A stretch of 64,000 nt of DNA from Sphingopyxis sp. 113P3 (GCF_001278035.1 NZ_CP009453.1:124001-188000); one strand, 5' to 3'; shown: positions 1-9,005, counted from the first letter of the stretch. The notes: generated from the sequence alone by a model not told the origin. Numbers and translations: made by a program.

Positions 1-110
1 AACAGACCGATGGCATCAGACGCCGGCAGCATGAGACGAGTCTCGTTTGGAAATTGCGGAGGTGTCTCTTTTCGAAGTTGCGCTTACCTATTTCAGATTG
101 ATAATACTTC

Positions 111-923
111 TTATGTTAAATCAGAATGGAGTTCGGTCTCACCGTAGGTTTTCCATGCGCGCTTTACGCGCTCTGTCCACCGAAGCTTAAAAAAGGTCTC
201 AACTGTGTCACTTGCTACGTCAAGTGTATCGAACGCGATATTGGCGATCTCGTCTTTCCTGAGGCGCAAGATCGCGATCACATCTTTCGCCGCTGGTGCT
301 TGCCGATGCACTCCTTTAGCATCAACCGTGACCAAGAAGCGGTCCACCTTCGACATCGTGATCATGCCGACGCACTGATCCTCGTCGAGGCTGATGGCCT
401 CGACCACGCCCTCGTAGGCCACGAAATTCCCCTCGTGCTCGGCTTTTGTCATCACGTAGGCGAGAGCGACCTTGTCCGATGCAGCGGACGCATCGACAAC
501 GCGCTGAAGCCATCCAGCCGCAGAAGGCTTCACGAGGTTCTGAAGCGCTCCTTTGCGACCGAGCCAATAGCAAAGCGCACCCGTTACGAAGCTGGTCCAC
601 AACAGGCCTGAAAGCGCCGTCCAGATGTCGTGGGCGTTACGCGCTTCGGTAGTCGGGCTCAGGATCACCCGGTAGAAGTCGGGATCATATGACAGCAACG
701 TCCAGGTGGCGGCGACCCGACTGTTGAGGTCGATGGCCATGGCCGCCAACAGATGCCCGAGGCATGCGAAGAGCACGATCGCAGCCAATGTGGTGGTTGA
801 GCCTTGCCGGTCGGGCATGGGGCTCAGGAGGTCATCGGTTGAACCGGCTCGAACGCATACCCACCCGACGATGCCGGGCAGGAGAAGCAACAGAGCAATA
901 AATAGCTGGTAGCCGAGCGTCAT
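111..923 (-). CDS. Membrane protein of unknown function (DUF6338-like)
   Basis: Predicted 270-residue protein. The N-terminus is a long hydrophobic segment beginning TLGYQLFIALLLLLPGIVGW. Further hydrophobic stretches follow near residues 50-70 and 110-130, and the C-terminal half is soluble and beta-rich. This layout (membrane anchor plus cytosolic domain) resembles DUF6338 proteins, but I recognise it only loosely. I chose the ATG at 923 because the longer frame adds Arg-rich sequence ahead of the hydrophobic segment, and that DNA is a vapC remnant in another frame. No function can be assigned. It has no same-strand neighbour close enough to suggest an operon. Confidence 0.6.
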   Translation of the reverse strand: MTLGYQLFIALLLLLPGIVGWVCVRAGSTDDLLSPMPDRQGSTTTLAAIVLFACLGHLLAAMAIDLNSRVAATWTLLSYDPDFYRVILSPTTEARNAHDIWTALSGLLWTSFVTGALCYWLGRKGALQNLVKPSAAGWLQRVVDASAASDKVALAYVMTKAEHEGNFVAYEGVVEAISLDEDQCVGMITMSKVDRFLVTVDAKGVHRQAPAAKDVIAILRLRKDEIANIAFDTLDVASDTVETFFKLRWTERVKRAWKTYGETELHSDLT

Positions 924-1078
924 GCCGGCTGCGGGCGTCGACCGCCAGCCTCGGGCTGTCGCTCGGCGATCGGGCGTGCCTCGCGCAGGCACGGGAGCTG
1001 GAGCGCCCTGCCCTCACCGCCGATAAGTCGTGGCGGGCTGTGAAGGTGAAAGGGCTGAAGGTCGAGGTGTTGCGATAG
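923..1078 (+). pseudogene. vapC PIN-domain toxin, 3' remnant
   Basis: Reading the plus strand from 923 to the TAG at 1076-1078 gives about 51 codons. They include LGLSLGDRACLA and later LTADKSW and VEVLR at the end, the C-terminal signature of VapC-type PIN ribonucleases (the acidic GD.AC and TAD.W motifs). The N-terminal half with the first catalytic Asp is absent, and no antitoxin lies upstream. The fragment begins exactly where the divergent membrane-protein gene starts, so it is likely a recombination scar. It is too short and truncated to be active. Confidence 0.55.
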
Positions 1079-1521
1079 CCGGCGACGACCGCTTTGCGCC
1101 CCAATATCGGTCATTCCGAACCCTTCGGATTTAAACCGAAAGCCGCCATTCGTTCGCGCATCAAAACGAGGCGGCGCGGTTCATAGCTTGCTTGCCGACT
1201 GTCTGCGCGTTCCATCGATTAGCTCAATCAGCCACACTTTCTGGCGGGCCAACATGGCATCGTTGCGCGCCGCAATCAGCCGTTCGTGTTTCTGGCCCAC
1301 AGACGGCCTTATTCACGCGAAAAAACCTGTAGGAATGCCGCACTATAATAAGCATAGGGCAGTATGCGCACACCTGTCACGAATTTTCGTGCAATTAAAT
1401 GGCCCTTATCCTTTTCAGGCCTAAGCTCTTACTGCAAGATTTATTGAATTTTTCGTTGACAGGTAAGCCGGCTAGTTTTTCAATCGATGGAGCCAGCTTT
1501 CTACATAGCACACCAAGGCAA
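1079..1521. other. Intergenic region without a supported gene
   Basis: This region lies between the vapC remnant and the stop of the FAD-binding protein. A short CCGAA/TTCGG dyad sits near 1116. The part from about 1310 to 1500 is noticeably more A+T-rich than its surroundings. I see no convincing gene, RNA or repeat. Confidence 0.5.
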
Positions 1522-3267
1522 CTAACTGCGCGGCGCTTCGAGGACAGCTTGGCCTTGGCTTGCGAACAGGTAAACCACATGCCCGCCAAGCGATGCCAGG
1601 GCCCCTTCGATATCAATCGGCAGGCCCCGCTCGCTGTTCGCGGCGAGCGCGCTCAGGATGGCATGCGCAGCCGCGGTTCCCAGCTCCTCTGCAGCGGTCA
1701 GCCCCTGTACGAAGGGGTTGCGCCCCAGCAGAAATGGCAACGACAGGCAATGCACGCGTTCCAGCGGGTTGCCGGGTTGCCCGAGCTTGAAGCCCTTCCC
1801 GGTGACGATTTCATCGAGGCTTGCCGACCGCGCGATGGCCAGGGCGCGGATCTGCATGCGCAGCGTTGGAAAGGGAAATTCCTCCTGCCCCAGAACGGCC
1901 TGCCCGCGTGCGTCGACGATGGAATCGAAGTGGTGCGTCACTCCGCGCGCAGCGATGTGCCAGCCGGCGCCTTTGTCGTCCCGCTCCATCGTATAGTCGG
2001 AACCGAGCGCATGGATTGCAAGGATACCGGCATCGTGCAACGCGATCAGCCGTTCGATCGAGAGCGGCGGAACAGCCGCATAATTGTCCACGAACACGCG
2101 CTTCAGCGAGCGGTTGAAGCGGGCGCGGTCGCCGTCCGACAAGTCCTTCACAATGGCGCCGAACGGCTCGTGCATGCGCAGCAGCGCATAACGCCAAGGC
2201 ACGGTGCGGTGATGCCGCGCGTTGTAGTGCACTTCCAGCAGATTGCCGCGCGCCCATTCCAACGGATCGAAGTCGCTGCGGCGCTGCGCATAGCACTTGG
2301 AAAAGCCCTCCGGCGTCGTGCATCCCGGCCCGAGCGATCGTAGGAACGCCGGGTCGAGCCGCTCGAGCTGGTCGAGGAAGAGGCCGAATGCCCGGTCCAG
2401 ATCGCCATCCTTGCCCATGACGATTGCAGCCAGCCGGTCGTCGGTAAACAGATCCAGCGGCTGATAGGGGATCGGGCAGAAGAAATCGGCTTCGGGCAGC
2501 AGCCCGCCGCGCGACATCATGGTGATGAGCGGACCCTGCGCCCGGTCGCATTGGTCGGTCGGCGCAAAGGTCAGGCGCCCGTCCACGGACTTGAAACGGC
2601 CGATCCGCATTGCATGATCGATCGCCACGTCGATTCCGCTCAGAGAGGTGCCAAGGATACCGAGCCGAATCGCGTCCGCCGAAAGATTTGGCTCGACGCT
2701 GCGCCCCAGGGCCGCCGGGTCGGCCCCGTGTGTCTTGGGCACCGAGTGCCCGGTGGCCAGAATCGCATGATCGAACGCGAGCGCGGCCTGCTGAGTGACA
2801 GCATCGCTCGTCACCCAGACCCCGCCCTCATGCGCGACAATATCGCTGACGCGGGTGCGCGTGTGCAGCGTGATGCGGTGGCCGCGCGCCGCGCCTTCAT
2901 TCACCAGCGCGCCAAACTGGTCGGCGTAATAATCGCCCAGAACCACGCGCGGAAAAAAGTGTCGTTCGTGCAGGTCGGCATCCCCGATGCCCCAGCCATG
3001 GCGGGTTTCGGGCGGGATCCGCTGCAACCAGTCGAGCAGGGTCTCGCACACCGGCGGCAGTTCGATGCTGGCGATGTTGGACAGCATGGCCGGTGAGTTC
3101 TGCTGGCGATCGTAGGGCGTACCCACACCGGGCCGCGCCCCGGATTCAAAGATCAATATCGCCAGCGGTGCCTCTGACGTGATCAACCGCTTCAGGGCAT
3201 AGACCGCGCTCGGCCCGGCCCCGATGATCGCCACGCGCGGCCGCGTTGGCTTGTTCGTATTCCTCAA
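1522..3267 (-). CDS. FAD/NAD(P)-binding protein
   Basis: Protein of 581 residues. It opens with a Rossmann dinucleotide motif (VAIIGAGPSAVYALKRL, about residues 13-29), followed by an acidic residue (FESG) at the end of beta2 that fits FAD binding. A second nucleotide-binding stretch (ILATGHSVPKTHG) lies near residue 170. The layout matches the FAD-NAD(P)-binding family with an N-terminal nucleotide-binding domain and unknown substrate. The start is a TTG at 3265-3267 that overlaps the TGA stop of the BLUF gene by two bases, so translation is probably coupled. It is the third gene of a katE-BLUF operon, so a redox or oxidative-stress role is likely; the substrate is unknown. Confidence 0.75.
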   Translation of the reverse strand: MRNTNKPTRPRVAIIGAGPSAVYALKRLITSEAPLAILIFESGARPGVGTPYDRQQNSPAMLSNIASIELPPVCETLLDWLQRIPPETRHGWGIGDADLHERHFFPRVVLGDYYADQFGALVNEGAARGHRITLHTRTRVSDIVAHEGGVWVTSDAVTQQAALAFDHAILATGHSVPKTHGADPAALGRSVEPNLSADAIRLGILGTSLSGIDVAIDHAMRIGRFKSVDGRLTFAPTDQCDRAQGPLITMMSRGGLLPEADFFCPIPYQPLDLFTDDRLAAIVMGKDGDLDRAFGLFLDQLERLDPAFLRSLGPGCTTPEGFSKCYAQRRSDFDPLEWARGNLLEVHYNARHHRTVPWRYALLRMHEPFGAIVKDLSDGDRARFNRSLKRVFVDNYAAVPPLSIERLIALHDAGILAIHALGSDYTMERDDKGAGWHIAARGVTHHFDSIVDARGQAVLGQEEFPFPTLRMQIRALAIARSASLDEIVTGKGFKLGQPGNPLERVHCLSLPFLLGRNPFVQGLTAAEELGTAAAHAILSALAANSERGLPIDIEGALASLGGHVVYLFASQGQAVLEAPRS

Positions 3268-3725
3268 TCGAACACGCTGAAGGCGAGCAGCTTTTCGCGC
3301 ACATCGCGATCCGCCCCGGCCGGGATCAGCGCCTCGATCGCGGCGCGGCGGTCCAGCGGGCTGGCGTCGAGATCGAGCCCGAGCATGGCGGTGTCGGGGA
3401 ATGTCCGCTCCGTCGCAGGTTGATCAAGCACGACATCGAGCGCGCGGTGACGCGGATCGCGGTTGACCGTGGCAAACATCTGGCCAACCGCCTCCGGGCT
3501 GCCTTCGAGCACCTGCATGTAGCTATTGCCGTTGCCCAGCAGCAGGCCGGTGAGGCCCTTGCGCCGATTGCCCGCCTGCACTTCGTGAGCGAGCGCAAGC
3601 GCGGTGTCGGCCTGCGCGTTTTCCTGCGCGCCGGCGGTGCTGAGATAGATCAGCACGCGCAGCGGTGCCTCGGACAGCGTGCAGACATCGGCGGTGCCGG
3701 CCATGACGGGATCGTTGTCCTCCAT
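3264..3725 (-). CDS. BLUF-domain blue-light photoreceptor
   Basis: Protein of 153 residues consisting of a single BLUF domain (sensor of blue light using FAD). Visible hallmarks are LIYLS with the redox-active Tyr27, NRRKGLTGLLL with the flavin-contacting Asn53, and YMQVLEG with the key Gln71. The later DPRH motif is also typical. The region that usually reads F.DWSMG is FPDTAMLG, so the semi-conserved Trp is absent. No output domain is fused. The gene lies 20 bp after katE and overlaps the next gene by four bases, so the light sensor is cotranscribed with a catalase. ATG at 3725 is used; the internal Met8 is an alternative start. Confidence 0.88.
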   Translation of the reverse strand: MEDNDPVMAGTADVCTLSEAPLRVLIYLSTAGAQENAQADTALALAHEVQAGNRRKGLTGLLLGNGNSYMQVLEGSPEAVGQMFATVNRDPRHRALDVVLDQPATERTFPDTAMLGLDLDASPLDRRAAIEALIPAGADRDVREKLLAFSVFD

Positions 3726-3745
3726 GATCCGGCACCGCGCGTGGG

Positions 3746-6010
3746 TCAGGCCAGGTCGCGGACTTTGGGTTCGCGATCCCAGTGGCGCTTGGTGCCGACC
3801 TTGAGGAAGTCCTCCGGCTTGGGCACGCCCGCGTCAGGCTCGATATTCGCCTTGGGCAGGATATGCTCGCGCGTGCCGCCACAGGCGCCGATGGTCTTGC
3901 AGTGATACCAGGCGTCGGCAAACCAGGCGACCGCGCCCACATCCTTGGCCAGTTCCTGCGCCTGGTCGGGCATCAGGATGGCGACCACCGCATCGAACAC
4001 CACCGAAGGCGTGCCCGCGAGCTGGCCATCGGCCTTGAGTGTGCCGCCCTTGACCTTGATCTCGCCCACCTTGGGCGCGACCAGCTTAACCGTACCGCCG
4101 TCCTTTTCGACGCCCGCCTTGATCTCGTCGATCATCGCCTTGTCCGAACCCTCGGCGTAGAGAATGCCCACGCAGCGGCCCTCGAACACGGGCTTTTCCT
4201 GCTTCTGGATCGACAGTGCATCGGACAGCGCCATATCGATCGGTTCCTTCGCGGCCTTGGCCTTTTCCGGGAGGTCCATCGCCAGACCGGCGGCCACGCG
4301 CTTGGCCAGATCCTCGTCGATATTGCGAAGACGGCTCATCACCCGGTTGCGGACATGCTCCAGCGTCACCTTCGACAGCTCGAACACGATAGCCGAGCAG
4401 ATGTGCGCCTGTTCGTTATCGGTCTGCGAACGATAGAACAGCCGTGCCTGGCTGTAGTGGTCGGCGAAGGTTTCCGCACGGATGCGCAGCTTCTCGCCGC
4501 CATCGTTGCGTTCGTCATTGGCGGCAAAGCTGGTGAAGCCGGTTTCCGGGCATTCGCGCGGGCCGCCGTCCTCGCCCGCTTCGGCAAGGCTGTTGGGCTC
4601 GTAATTGGCGCGGCCCGTGGGCACCAGCGTCTGCATCATCCCGTCGCGCTGGAAATTGTGGAACGGGCACTTGGGCGCGTTGATCGGGATCTGGTGGAAA
4701 TTGGTCGTGCCCAGCCGCGATTTCTGCGTGTCGAGATAGCTGAACAGCCGCCCTTGCAGCAGCGGATCGTTCGAGAAATCGATCCCCGGCACCACATTGG
4801 TGGGCAGGAAGGCGACCTGCTCGGTCTCGGCAAAGAAATTGTCGACATTACGGTTCAGCGTCATGCGCCCGATGATGTCGACCGGGATTTCCTCTTCGGG
4901 AATCAGCTTGGTCGCATCGAGCACGTCATAGGGCTGCTTGGCGGCCCACGCCTCGTCGAACACCTGGATGCCCAGGTCCCATGCCGGATAGTGCCCGCCA
5001 TCGATCGCTTCGTGGAGATCGCGGCGGTGGAAATCGGGGTCGGCCCCGGCCAGCTTCACTGCCTCATCCCAAGTGGTGGAGGCAAGGCCCAGCACCGGCT
5101 TCCAGTGGAACTTGACGAAGCTGCCCTTGCCCTCGGCATTGACGAGCCGGAAGGTGTGGACGCCGAACCCTTCCATGTTGCGCAGCGTGCGCGGGATCGC
5201 GCGGTCGGACATCGCCCACATGATCATGTGCATGGACTCGGGCATCAGGCTGATGAAATCCCAGAACGTGTCATGCGCGCTGGCCGCTTGCGGATAGCCG
5301 CGATCGGCCTCCATCTTCACCGAATGGACGAGGTCGGGGAACTTGATCGCGTCCTGGATGAAGAACACCGGGATGTTGTTGCCGACCAGGTCCCAGTTGC
5401 CGTCTTCGGTGTAGAGCTTGACCGCAAAGCCGCGCACGTCGCGCGGGGTGTCGACCGATCCAGCGCCGCCCGCGACGGTGGAGAAACGGGTGAACACGGG
5501 GCAGCTGTTGCCGGCCTTGGAGAATAGCTTGGCCTTGGTCAGTTCGGGGATCGCCTTGGTGACTTCGAACACGCCGTGCGCGCCGGAACCGCGGGCGTGG
5601 ACGATACGCTCGGGGATACGTTCGTGATCGAAGTGAAAGATCTTCTCGCGCAGAACGAAGTCTTCCAGCAGTGTCGGCCCGCGCGCGCCGGCTTTGAGGC
5701 TGTTCTGGTTGTCCGCAATGCGATGGCCGTGGTTGTCGGTGAGATGCGCCACCGTATCGCTATGATCGCCGCTATCGGGCACCTGCTGATGCACTTCGCC
5801 AGCATTGCCCAGCTCGGTGTCGAAATCGGTCTCGCCCAGACCCGGGTTGTGGTGGTGCAGCGAATTGTCGCCCGCCGGGCCGCGTGGCCGCTCCCCCTTG
5901 TCGATCGCGCGGCCACCGAAAGGACCGGTTTTGTCCACGTTGGGAACTGGCTTCACGATGATCGGGTCGGGGTTGATGTCATGGGCGGTCGTCTGAACTT
6001 TTTTAGCCAT
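3746..6010 (-). CDS. katE: Large-subunit catalase (HPII type)
   Basis: Protein of 754 residues that decomposes hydrogen peroxide to water and oxygen in the cytoplasm. The length and C-terminal extension mark the large-subunit clade 2 catalases. The distal heme-side signature [15 protein letters not shown] carries the catalytic His138. The proximal heme signature [14 protein letters not shown] carries the axial Tyr425. Residues from about 610 to the end form the glutamine-amidotransferase-like (DJ-1/PfpI-like) C-terminal domain. It is the first gene of a katE-BLUF-FAD protein operon on the minus strand. The AGAGGA just upstream of ATG 6010 is a plausible ribosome binding site. Confidence 0.93.
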   Translation of the reverse strand: MAKKVQTTAHDINPDPIIVKPVPNVDKTGPFGGRAIDKGERPRGPAGDNSLHHHNPGLGETDFDTELGNAGEVHQQVPDSGDHSDTVAHLTDNHGHRIADNQNSLKAGARGPTLLEDFVLREKIFHFDHERIPERIVHARGSGAHGVFEVTKAIPELTKAKLFSKAGNSCPVFTRFSTVAGGAGSVDTPRDVRGFAVKLYTEDGNWDLVGNNIPVFFIQDAIKFPDLVHSVKMEADRGYPQAASAHDTFWDFISLMPESMHMIMWAMSDRAIPRTLRNMEGFGVHTFRLVNAEGKGSFVKFHWKPVLGLASTTWDEAVKLAGADPDFHRRDLHEAIDGGHYPAWDLGIQVFDEAWAAKQPYDVLDATKLIPEEEIPVDIIGRMTLNRNVDNFFAETEQVAFLPTNVVPGIDFSNDPLLQGRLFSYLDTQKSRLGTTNFHQIPINAPKCPFHNFQRDGMMQTLVPTGRANYEPNSLAEAGEDGGPRECPETGFTSFAANDERNDGGEKLRIRAETFADHYSQARLFYRSQTDNEQAHICSAIVFELSKVTLEHVRNRVMSRLRNIDEDLAKRVAAGLAMDLPEKAKAAKEPIDMALSDALSIQKQEKPVFEGRCVGILYAEGSDKAMIDEIKAGVEKDGGTVKLVAPKVGEIKVKGGTLKADGQLAGTPSVVFDAVVAILMPDQAQELAKDVGAVAWFADAWYHCKTIGACGGTREHILPKANIEPDAGVPKPEDFLKVGTKRHWDREPKVRDLA

Positions 6011-6027
6011 CGTTCATCCTCTAATTT

Positions 6028-6046
6028 TTGCCCCGGGTCGGGGCAA
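6028..6046. promoter_or_regulatory. Dyad in the katE leader
   Basis: TTGCCCCG and CGGGGCAA form a perfect 8-bp inverted repeat with a 3-base gap, 18 bp upstream of the katE start and just ahead of its ribosome binding site. It could be an operator or an RNA hairpin affecting initiation. No regulator is identified. Confidence 0.35.
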
Positions 6047-6397
6047 CATCGATAAAGTGCCCGCAGGGGTCCCGATATCCAGCGATCGTCGATCAAGATA
6101 CGCTAGCTGCAAAGATCTTAGCGGCCTTCGCACATGGAGCGACTCATCTTTTCGGCCATAACGGAAAAAAGGAGTGCGATGCCATACCGCCCGCCGATCA
6201 GAACGCTCCCGCTCCATGCGGTGACGCCAAACTTGCCATCGCGAGGGAATTGGAATGTCGCATTGTAGAAGGCCTTCCCGGCTCCTTGCTATTCGGTTTC
6301 CTAGCGACCGATCTCGAGCCTTTGCTTTCGGCGGATAGGAAAAGGTGCCGCAGTCGGAATTATCTGTTAGTTAGCGCTGTCAATTGTCTGGCAGTTC
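6047..6397. other. Upstream region of the katE operon
   Basis: Noncoding stretch between katE and the IS3 end. It should hold the katE promoter, but I could not find a convincing GGAAC/CGTT general-stress-response promoter. No gene is supported. Confidence 0.4.
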
Positions 6398-6440
6398 GTG
6401 ACGTGACCCCCGGCTTTCCCCCAACTGGGATTAGAGCCGC
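6398..6440 (+). repeat. IS3 terminal inverted repeat, left end
   Basis: Begins GTGACGTGACCCCCGGC and continues through GGGATTAGAGCCGC. It is an imperfect inverted match of 12428-12471. It lies just past the orfB stop, so it is the downstream end of the element. Confidence 0.7.
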
Positions 6441-6793
6441 GCGGTTGTTTTGCGCTTGAGCGCGGTTGAAGCAATGGGCTGCGTAGCGGAGCCCGGAGGG
6501 CGTAGCGAATCAGTCCATTGCTTATCCAGTTCGGCGGCGAACGCCGCCGGTGTTGCGTATCCAAGGGATGAGTGTGGTCTCTCCCGATTGTAGTCCTCGA
6601 CCCAGGCGGCGATCTCGACCCGGGCGTGGGCAAGGCTGAGGAACAGCGTCTCGTTGAGCAGTTCGTCGCGCATGCGGCCGTTGAAGCTCTCGACGTAGCC
6701 GTTCTGCATCGGCTTGCCCGGCGCGATGTAGTGCCGCTCAACGCCGATCTCCCCGCACCATGCCAGCACCGCATTGCTCGTGAGTTCGGTCCC
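6431..6793 (-). pseudogene. IS3-family transposase OrfB, C-terminal part
   Basis: From the break at 6793 the minus-strand frame reads GTELTSNAVLAWC, then IGVERHYIAPGKP, NGYVESFNGRMRDELLNE and YNRERPHSSLGY. This is the second half of the IS3 DDE integrase core (rve fold), including the catalytic Glu in VESFNGRMRDE. The preceding residues MIVSDN lie at 8453 onward, on the far side of the IS110 insertion. The piece has no start of its own, so the gene is inactivated. Confidence 0.85.
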
Positions 6794-6795
6794 GT

Positions 6796-6946
6796 AGCAC
6801 ATTGGGAAGCGGCCCCTCGAAGGGCCGCGTTGCCTTGATGAAGACAAGGGCGCGTAGCGCCCGCCGGCTTCATCAAGGCGGCCATGACCGGCCAGCAGGT
6901 CTCTAAAGTGAAGTTGTCGACTCAACACTTTGGAGACGGACCGACC
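6796..6946 (+). ncRNA. Candidate bridge RNA of the IS110 element
   Basis: The 150 nt between the element's left edge and the transposase start fold strongly. GCGGCCC (6809-6815) pairs with GGGCCGC (6822-6828). GCCTTGATGAAG (6832-6843) pairs perfectly with CTTCATCAAGGC (6868-6879) and encloses GGGCGC-GTA-GCGCCC (6848-6862). A third weaker hairpin spans about 6905-6930. IS110-family elements are known to express a structured guide (bridge) RNA from a noncoding end. The position and size here fit; function is inferred from the structure. Confidence 0.5.
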
Positions 6947-8239
6947 ATGACCAAGCGCAGTTCTACTCCCGCCGACGCCGTGCTGGTAGCCATCGATATG
7001 TCGAAGCACCGGCAGGAGGTGCTGATCGAACGCCCTGAAGGCGGCCGCCGCCGGCGCATGACAATCATGTGCACCAAGGCGGACTACGATCGCCTCGCCC
7101 GTGAGCTCGGCAGTATAGGGCGCCCGATCGTCGTCGGCTTTGAGGCCACTGGCAACTACCATCGCACCCTGGCGCATCGGTTGCTGACCGCAGGCTTCGA
7201 GCTGCGCCTGATTTCGTCAGTCGCGCTGGCTCGCACTCGCGAGGCGTTGCACAATGGCTGGGACAAGAACGATTCCAAGGATGCGCAGGTGATCCTGCAC
7301 ATGCTGCGGATCGGCGCCACCCAGCGTTACGTCGATCCGCTCGTCGCCGGGATCAACGACCTGCAGGAGATGTCGAAGACGCACGAAGCTATCTCGAAGG
7401 CCAAGACCCAGACCTGGCACCGGATCCTGACGCACTACCTGCCGCTGTATTTTCCTGAGATCGAGCGCTTCGCCGGTAACAGCCGGTCAGATTGGTTCCT
7501 CGCGCTGCTCGAGCGGTTCCCGACGCCGACCAGCATCACAGCGCTCGGTCAGGAGGGCTTTACGCGCGAAGCCTGGTCCCTCGTCGGTCGCAAGGTGTCC
7601 AAGGCACGGTTGATCAACGACATTTACGAGACGGCCTCCGCCTCTGTGGCACTGCCGATCGACGAGGACTCCGTCGCGATCGCCATGTTCCGCATGGTCA
7701 TAGCTCAAGCACGCAGCCTGATCCGGCAGCGCGACGAGATCGAGCGAACTGCCCACGCCATGCTGGCCGAGAACCGCGATTACCAGCTCCTGCGCATGAT
7801 CCCCGGGATCGGGCCGATCAACGCGCTCACCATCCTTGCCGAAGCCGGCGATCTTCGCCGCTTCGCCCACCATCGCCAGTTCCTCAAGTTCTGCGGGCTC
7901 GACCTGGCGACCTGTCAGTCAGGCACCTTCCGTGGCCGGACCAAGCTCTCGAAGTACGGCAATGCCCGGCTACGCCGCACCTTCTGGATGGCGACCCAGG
8001 TCGCCGTTCGCCAACGCGACAACAGTTTTCGCGACAAGCTTGGTCGCTATGTGGCCGGCCACGGCAACGACCCTGATCGCCGCCGCAAGGCGATGACTGC
8101 ACTCACCGCTAAGATGGCGCGCGTTGCGCACGCCGTCATCAAGACGGGAGCCGAGTACCGTCCGTTCGTCGAACGGGCGGACACCAGATGGAAGGACCCC
8201 TCTCTGCTGTGCCGTGAGGGCGCTACGGCGACCCTGTAG
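6947..8239 (+). CDS. IS110-family transposase
   Basis: Protein of 430 residues. The N-terminal DEDD (RuvC-like) domain begins VAIDMSKHRQEV and contains FEATGNYHR and the later KNDSKDAQVI. The C-terminal Transposase_20 domain holds the helix-hairpin-helix stretch MIPGIGPINALTILAEAGD and the QSGTFRGRTKLSKYGNARLR block with the conserved catalytic serine. I chose ATG 6947, preceded by GGAGA, over an upstream in-frame ATG at 6884 that would read through the structured noncoding end. The protein catalyses RNA-guided recombination in studied relatives. It appears intact. Confidence 0.9.
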   Translation: MTKRSSTPADAVLVAIDMSKHRQEVLIERPEGGRRRRMTIMCTKADYDRLARELGSIGRPIVVGFEATGNYHRTLAHRLLTAGFELRLISSVALARTREALHNGWDKNDSKDAQVILHMLRIGATQRYVDPLVAGINDLQEMSKTHEAISKAKTQTWHRILTHYLPLYFPEIERFAGNSRSDWFLALLERFPTPTSITALGQEGFTREAWSLVGRKVSKARLINDIYETASASVALPIDEDSVAIAMFRMVIAQARSLIRQRDEIERTAHAMLAENRDYQLLRMIPGIGPINALTILAEAGDLRRFAHHRQFLKFCGLDLATCQSGTFRGRTKLSKYGNARLRRTFWMATQVAVRQRDNSFRDKLGRYVAGHGNDPDRRRKAMTALTAKMARVAHAVIKTGAEYRPFVERADTRWKDPSLLCREGATATL

Positions 8240-8263
8240 ATAATGTTCGGGCCTTCCATCTGG
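8184..8263 (+). repeat. Inverted repeat across the IS110 transposase stop
   Basis: CCAGATGGAAGG (8184-8195) and CCTTCCATCTGG (8252-8263) form a perfect 12-bp inverted repeat. The first arm is inside the 3' end of the transposase gene and the second is after its stop. It could act as an mRNA 3' structure or as a recognition feature of the right end. Confidence 0.5.
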
Positions 8264-8452
8264 CATCCGCATCTCATTTTAAGGACGGTGAGGACCACGA
8301 CCCGCGCGGCCGCTGGATCCTGTGTTTGCTATGGCCGAGAGCGCATTCCTTGACGATGGAAGCCATCTGGATCAGAACGCAACCAGCGCCGATCATGATC
8401 GGCGCAACGAGACCTGCTGGCCGTTTCCCGCCGCTGCTTCCCGACCTAGGAC
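8240..8452. other. IS110 right noncoding end
   Basis: About 210 nt with no gene. It contains a perfect 20-bp palindrome at 8386-8405 centred on GATCATGATC, and a small GATGG/CCATC hairpin near 8356. The IS1111 branch of this family places its guide RNA in this end, so a second candidate location for the guide is here. Confidence 0.4.
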
Positions 8453-9005
8453 GTTGTCGCTGACGATCATCCCCGGTTTGCCGCGCTGTGCGATCAGCTC
8501 CGTCAACTCGCGCACGACACGGCCGCCTGAGATCGATGTGTCGGGCACCGCCGCAAGGCACTCCCGGGTCACGTCATCGACCACGTTCAGCACGCGGAAC
8601 CGTCGTCCTGACGCCATTTGGTCGTGCACGAAGTCGAGGCTCCAGCGCTGGTTCGGTAGGGCCAGCACCGGAGCAGGCGCCCGTGTTCCAACAGCACGCT
8701 TGCGGCTCCGGCGTCGCCTGACCGCCAATCCCTCCTCACGGTAAAGACGCTGGGTTTTCTTGCGGTTGATCATCACCCCCTCCCGGCGCAGCAGGATATG
8801 CAGGCGACGATAGCCGAACCGGCGTCGCTGGTTCGCCAGCTCGCGCAGCTTCTCGCGAAGCTCGGCATCGTCAGCCCGCTGGGAGCGATATCGCACGCTC
8901 TTACGGTCGGCTCCGATCACATGACACGCCCGCCGCTCGCTCATCCCGTGACAATCCTGGAGATGAGCAACAGCTTCCCGCTTCGCGGCGGGCGTCAGAA
9001 CTTTT
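8453..9005 (-). pseudogene. IS3-family transposase OrfB, N-terminal part
   Basis: The minus-strand frame reads AHLQDCHGMSERRAC, FGYRRLHILLRREG, NQRWSLDFVHDQM and DVTRECLA, and breaks after GMIVSDN. This covers the HTH_21 region and the first two acidic residues of the DDE core. The frame opens around the A6G motif shared with orfA, so the product would normally be an OrfAB fusion made by -1 frameshifting. It is cut by the IS110 element at 8453. Confidence 0.85.

Larger units (their letters stand above)
6794..8454 (+). mobile_element. IS110-family insertion sequence
   Basis: About 1.66 kb inserted in orfB of the IS3 element. Joining 6793 to 8453 restores a continuous OrfB frame (MIVSDN to GTELTSN). 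A dinucleotide GT occurs at both junctions, as expected for the core dinucleotide of IS110-type recombination, and there are no terminal inverted repeats. It contains a DEDD transposase, a structured left noncoding end of about 150 nt and a right noncoding end of about 210 nt. The boundaries are deduced from the host reading frame and should be right to within one or two bases. Confidence 0.85.

Noticed and set aside
3782..5527. A 581-codon plus-strand open frame opposite katE
   Set aside because: It mirrors the catalase coding sequence; its product is rich in His/Arg/Asp without any recognisable domain.
6047..6397. EcfG-type (GGAAC/CGTT) promoter before katE
   Set aside because: Only a poor match (GGGAC with no properly spaced CGTT) was found.
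6884..6946. An in-frame upstream start for the IS110 transposase
   Set aside because: It would translate the structured noncoding end. ATG 6947 has a ribosome binding site and the family-like N-terminus.
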